8,199 bases of DNA from an uncultured Eubacteriales bacterium (GTDB lineage Bacteria > Bacillota > Clostridia > Lachnospirales > Lachnospiraceae): contig ONWK01000223.1 of assembly GCA_900321505.1 (NCBI GenBank), positions 1-8,199 of the forward strand. Direction: 5' to 3'. The notes below the pieces were generated by a model. The model made no database searches. It worked only from the letters and a program-made list of their open reading frames with translations, and was not told where the DNA came from. The position numbers and the translations under genes are program-made. Numbering within the stretch: the stretch's first letter is position 1; every line of letters starts with the position of its first letter. Positions 5,432 through 8,199 of this stretch are shown in pieces.

Positions 5432-6529
5432 ATGTCTGAGAATATCATGTTGACAACCGGGAACGGCTTTGACGGTTATACGATCAGGGAATATCTTGGT
5501 ATCGTATCGGGTGAAGCTATTCTCGGTTCTAATTTTCTTAAGGGTATTGCGGCGAGCGTGACCAATGCGTCCGATCAGGATCTTGTCAAGGTTGAGAAGG
5601 CAAAGGAGGATGCGGAGTCCAGACTTCTCAAGGCCGCTGCCAAGAAAAAGGCAAATGCGATAATCGGGATTCAGACAGCATATACAACTCTTGAGGGCGG
5701 TTCCTTCGGAGCCATAGCAACAGGTACGGCAGTAGTCGTGGAGGAGATCCCGGCAGAGATAGAACGTATCAGCAAGGATCTGGTGGTAATGAATTATTAT
5801 GCCAGACTGGTTCCGCGTCCCGTAAAGGTTATGCTTAAGGAACGCAGCAACGGCGAAGTTGATATGAAGGTTCTGTTCTTCAACTATAACAAGGAGGACA
5901 TCCTCGGCATCCGCGGAAATGTGGAGTTTACAAACCTCTATGACGAGAGGCTGATAGTCAAGGATGTGGATTTTGTATTTAAAAAGGGAAATGTAACGCA
6001 GATAGAATCCGAGTTCGTGCCGGCACAGATAAGCGTAAATGACGTACTTCTCCTTAAGGAGGCAAGGGTGATCGTAAGCAAGTATGCGACTCCCAGAGGC
6101 GTTTTTGCCTGCAACGATACGCCCATCAATGTCAGCATGAGCGCAAGGCGTCTTGAATCTCTCAAGGCAAAACGCGGTCTGGATGCGGTTGAGAAGTACC
6201 AGACTGACGGTATGATCTGGACCTGTAACTGCGGACATGTAAACGAGGCGGGTACGGATGAATGCGTTGTCTGCGGACGTAAGCATGATGATATAAAGGT
6301 AACTACAACATTTAACTATGAGGAAATGATCGACAAGATGCGTGAAAAGGAGTATGTCATTGAGATCAAGGACGTACTCATGGATTATATCAAGTCTATC
6401 GATGCCAGGTACCGTCTGCAGCTGCTCGAGATCATGGAGTCGGGTATTCAGTATGAGAAGACCCGCGGAAATATGAAGGATACCGTGATCGAAAAGGTAG
6501 AAAAGGTCTTTGAGGAAGAAGACCGATAA
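5432..6529 (+). CDS. YbjQ-domain protein with C-terminal zinc ribbon
   Basis: 365 residues, soluble, no signal peptide. Residues about 5-106 match the YbjQ (UPF0145, heavy-metal-binding-like) fold, including GFDGYTIREYLGIVSGEAILGSN split over 12-34 and ANAIIGIQTAY (74-84). The family's biochemical role is unsettled and its members are typically small (about 105 residues), so this one is fused to a larger body. The middle (about 120-240) is a beta-rich region of unknown type. A zinc-ribbon follows: Cys265, Cys267, Cys278 and Cys281 in a CxC-x10-CxxC pattern with WTCNCGHVN, which fits RanBP2/rubredoxin-like knuckles. The remaining ~85 residues are helical and charged. The start is fixed by a strong ribosome binding site and promoter. 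A TPR-like gene follows 23 bases downstream. Function unknown; protein binding is an inference. Confidence 0.85.
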   Translation: MSENIMLTTGNGFDGYTIREYLGIVSGEAILGSNFLKGIAASVTNASDQDLVKVEKAKEDAESRLLKAAAKKKANAIIGIQTAYTTLEGGSFGAIATGTAVVVEEIPAEIERISKDLVVMNYYARLVPRPVKVMLKERSNGEVDMKVLFFNYNKEDILGIRGNVEFTNLYDERLIVKDVDFVFKKGNVTQIESEFVPAQISVNDVLLLKEARVIVSKYATPRGVFACNDTPINVSMSARRLESLKAKRGLDAVEKYQTDGMIWTCNCGHVNEAGTDECVVCGRKHDDIKVTTTFNYEEMIDKMREKEYVIEIKDVLMDYIKSIDARYRLQLLEIMESGIQYEKTRGNMKDTVIEKVEKVFEEEDR

Positions 6530-6552
6530 TCTTAGATACGAGGTGAACAGAG

Positions 6553-8199
6553 TTGGGCTCCGGACTTAGCATGACAAGTGTAAACAAGATAAAAGAGCTT
6601 GCAGAGGCAAGGGAGTACAGTCTCGCGGTTGAGATCCTGGATTCCCAGAATCTTGAAGCCTCTCTGAATCCGCAGTTCCTGCGGATATGCGGAGAGGTAT
6701 ATGAAAATGTCGGCAGATACAGGGATGCCCGCAACATGTATGTTAAGGCGCATGCCATGGGACCTGAATCGGGCCGGATCATTTTTTCACTGATACGGTT
6801 TTATCTGAAACTGGGATATCGTAAGCTGGCGGAGCTTTACCGCGAACAGTATATAGCTTCTGTTCACGGCTCCGAGCAGGAGATACGCAAGCTGTCATAT
6901 GTTATGGAAAAGGCGGGAAGAGCACCGCTTTCCGAGCTCAGGGGATATCTTGATCCCTGGTACATCCATGATATGGATGAGGAGTGGAGTTTTGAACTGT
7001 TCCTGATAAATTTCATGGACGGACAGGATACGGAAATGCTTGCGTCAGACTACTGCGCAACATTTAAGAGGAGCAGGCGGAGCGAGCAGGTGCGGGATGT
7101 CCTGCAGGGAAGGCTTTCCGCCGAAAAGTTGTTTTATATCTATGCTGAGGAAGAGCGGGAGGATAAGGACCCTGAGGAAGAGGAAATCCGGAGACTTGAA
7201 CTGGAACAGCTGAAAAAGGATTATGACAGGCTGCATCCGGATGATGCGAGCATCATCGAAGATGAAGAACCGGATGATGATGAAGGAGAGGCGGAGATCC
7301 TGGACACTCCTGATACCGAGACAAAATTCAAATCCTTTTTGAAACGTAAATTCAGGAAAAAGCCCAGAGAAGATGAAGAAGATTCCGAAGAGGCTGCTGA
7401 CGGATCTGAGGAAGGCAGTGAGGATGCGGTAGCTCCGGAGGGTGATAAAGAGCAGCAGGCTCCCGGGGAGCAGGAGGAAATGCCTGCAGCAGACGGGGAA
7501 GAGTCAGCCGGAGAAAAGCCGGACACGGCGCCGGATACCGGAGACGGGGCCGGGGAGGAAAGCGGACAGCCAGAAAAGAAGGCAGGCGGATGGGTAAGAA
7601 ATCTTGCGAGCTCCATTTCCGACAGAGGACGGAACAAAGAGGAAATGCAGGAACTTACCATTGACGAAGATTCGCTTCTCAGCGTTGATTTTGATGACGG
7701 CTTTGCTGCAGAAACGGATTCCATAGCGGATCTTATACCTGCAGCCGAAGAGGAATATGAGAATCCTTTTGATATAATCAATGCCTACAGGATTGCTGAA
7801 AATGAGGGCAGATCATTCCAGATCCCCTTCGAGACCAGAAGAAATGAAGTGGTCGAAGAGGAGCCTGAACCGGAGATCGAACCGTCGGCGGTTGAAGAGC
7901 CGGTGGTTGTGACGGAACCGGAGCCTGAAGAAGAACCCGAGGTGGAATGGGAGGCGGAACCGGAGCCTGAGGCAGAAGAACCCGAACCGGTAAATGAATA
8001 CAGGATCGAAGCTGAGACAGAGCCTGAAACCGAAGAAGAGCCTGAGGTTGAGTGGGAGGCGGAACCTGAGCCGGAGCCGGAGGCAGAAGAACCTGAACCG
8101 GTAAATGAATATAGGATCGAACCTGAGACAGAGCCTGAGGCCGAAGAAGAGACTGAGGCAGAATGGAAGGCGGAACCGGAGCAGGAGCCTGAGAAAGAA
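6553..8199 (+). CDS. TPR-like protein with long acidic repetitive tail (partial, no stop in window)
   Basis: 549 codons are visible and no stop is reached. The TTG at 6553 is chosen because AGGTGA (6541-6546) lies 6 bases upstream; ATG at 6571 is in frame but lacks such a site. Residues about 12-110 resemble three TPR-type helix hairpins (EYSLAVEILDSQN, GEVYENVGRYRDARNMY, FYLKLGYRKLAELYREQY). A helical region with LDPWYIHDMDEEWSFELFL (133-151) follows, to about 230. Beyond 240 the protein is very acidic, with a basic patch KFKSFLKRKFRKKPR (258-272) and a GGWVRNLASSIS amphipathic segment (345-356). From about 440 it is Glu/Pro-rich and contains tandem repeats. No signal peptide or membrane helix is visible. 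It is the second gene of the promoter-5372 operon. I do not recognise the family; it is likely a scaffold or protein-binding protein (inference). Confidence 0.85.
   Translation, partial: MGSGLSMTSVNKIKELAEAREYSLAVEILDSQNLEASLNPQFLRICGEVYENVGRYRDARNMYVKAHAMGPESGRIIFSLIRFYLKLGYRKLAELYREQYIASVHGSEQEIRKLSYVMEKAGRAPLSELRGYLDPWYIHDMDEEWSFELFLINFMDGQDTEMLASDYCATFKRSRRSEQVRDVLQGRLSAEKLFYIYAEEEREDKDPEEEEIRRLELEQLKKDYDRLHPDDASIIEDEEPDDDEGEAEILDTPDTETKFKSFLKRKFRKKPREDEEDSEEAADGSEEGSEDAVAPEGDKEQQAPGEQEEMPAADGEESAGEKPDTAPDTGDGAGEESGQPEKKAGGWVRNLASSISDRGRNKEEMQELTIDEDSLLSVDFDDGFAAETDSIADLIPAAEEEYENPFDIINAYRIAENEGRSFQIPFETRRNEVVEEEPEPEIEPSAVEEPVVVTEPEPEEEPEVEWEAEPEPEAEEPEPVNEYRIEAETEPETEEEPEVEWEAEPEPEPEAEEPEPVNEYRIEPETEPEAEEETEAEWKAEPEQEPEKE
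7939..8199 (+). repeat. In-frame tandem repeat (105/111 bases) encoding a Glu/Pro-rich module
   Basis: Copy 1 spans 7939-8043 (35 codons), copy 2 spans 8044-8154 (37 codons), and a third, diverged copy runs from 8155 to the window end. Each opens with EVEWEAEPEPE or a variant. The first two continue AEEPEPVNEYRIE and end ETEPE-EEE. Copy 2 carries one additional Pro-Glu dipeptide. Third-position changes (gtg/gtt, gaa/gag, ccg/cct, tac/tat) show the copies are not fresh duplications, while the protein motif is kept. Confidence 0.9.

Noticed and set aside
5408..6286. Long minus-strand reading frame (292 codons) opposite the YbjQ/zinc-ribbon gene
   Set aside because: It lies antisense to a well-supported CDS with promoter, ribosome binding site and zinc-ribbon motif. 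Its own composition (many Cys, His and hydrophobic runs) shows no domain, and no ribosome binding site was seen.
7221..7781. Minus-strand Ser/Pro-rich reading frame (186 codons)
   Set aside because: It is the reverse complement of the acidic Glu/Asp/Pro codons of the TPR-like gene, a composition artefact.
1..8199. CRISPR array, toxin-antitoxin pair, transposon or prophage
   Set aside because: No regularly spaced direct repeats other than the in-frame coding repeat at 7939-8199, no integrase/transposase and no attachment site were seen.

Overview
The window looks like a chromosomal segment of a Gram-positive, low-to-mid GC member of the Firmicutes. Lachnospiraceae (Butyrivibrio/Roseburia-like) is my best guess, but the genus cannot be fixed from sequence reading alone. 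The support is strong AGGAGG-type ribosome binding sites, sigma-A type promoters with extended -10 elements, a Bacillus-type (ThyA1-like) thymidylate synthase with a clostridial dihydrofolate reductase, and a TyrRS with a KMGKT signature. No insertion sequence, integrase, CRISPR array, rRNA or tRNA gene was seen. This reads as core genome with several lineage-specific genes in between.

Layout, left to right. (1) tyrS (158-1387, +), encoding tyrosyl-tRNA synthetase, followed by a long near-perfect inverted repeat (1391-1469) that has no U-tract. (2) A + strand gene (1524-2681) for a REC-HPt protein in which every phosphotransfer residue I can align is substituted. It ends in a convergent terminator region (2690-2782). 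(3) A minus-strand XRE-type regulator with a canonical AT-hook and a long disordered tail (2799-3749). (4) A divergent regulatory region (3750-3974) with a palindrome, symmetric AT-rich boxes, a TTGACA promoter and a palindrome-rich leader. It leads into the thyA-folA operon (3975-4805 and 4817-5323), which makes dTMP and regenerates tetrahydrofolate. (5) A second promoter (5372-5399) drives a two-gene unit of unknown function: a YbjQ-fold/zinc-ribbon protein (5432-6529), then a TPR-like protein with a very long acidic, Pro/Glu-rich repetitive tail. That last gene starts at TTG 6553 and runs off the window.

How the genes work together. ThyA consumes methylene-tetrahydrofolate and releases dihydrofolate, which FolA reduces, so their tight coupling is expected. 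The other genes are not obviously linked to them by pathway. The most unusual points are the doubly degenerate REC-HPt protein, the mutually exclusive hairpins in the thyA leader, the XRE/AT-hook architecture, and the growing tandem repeat in the last gene. None of these is proven to be a new system; each is given with a decisive test.
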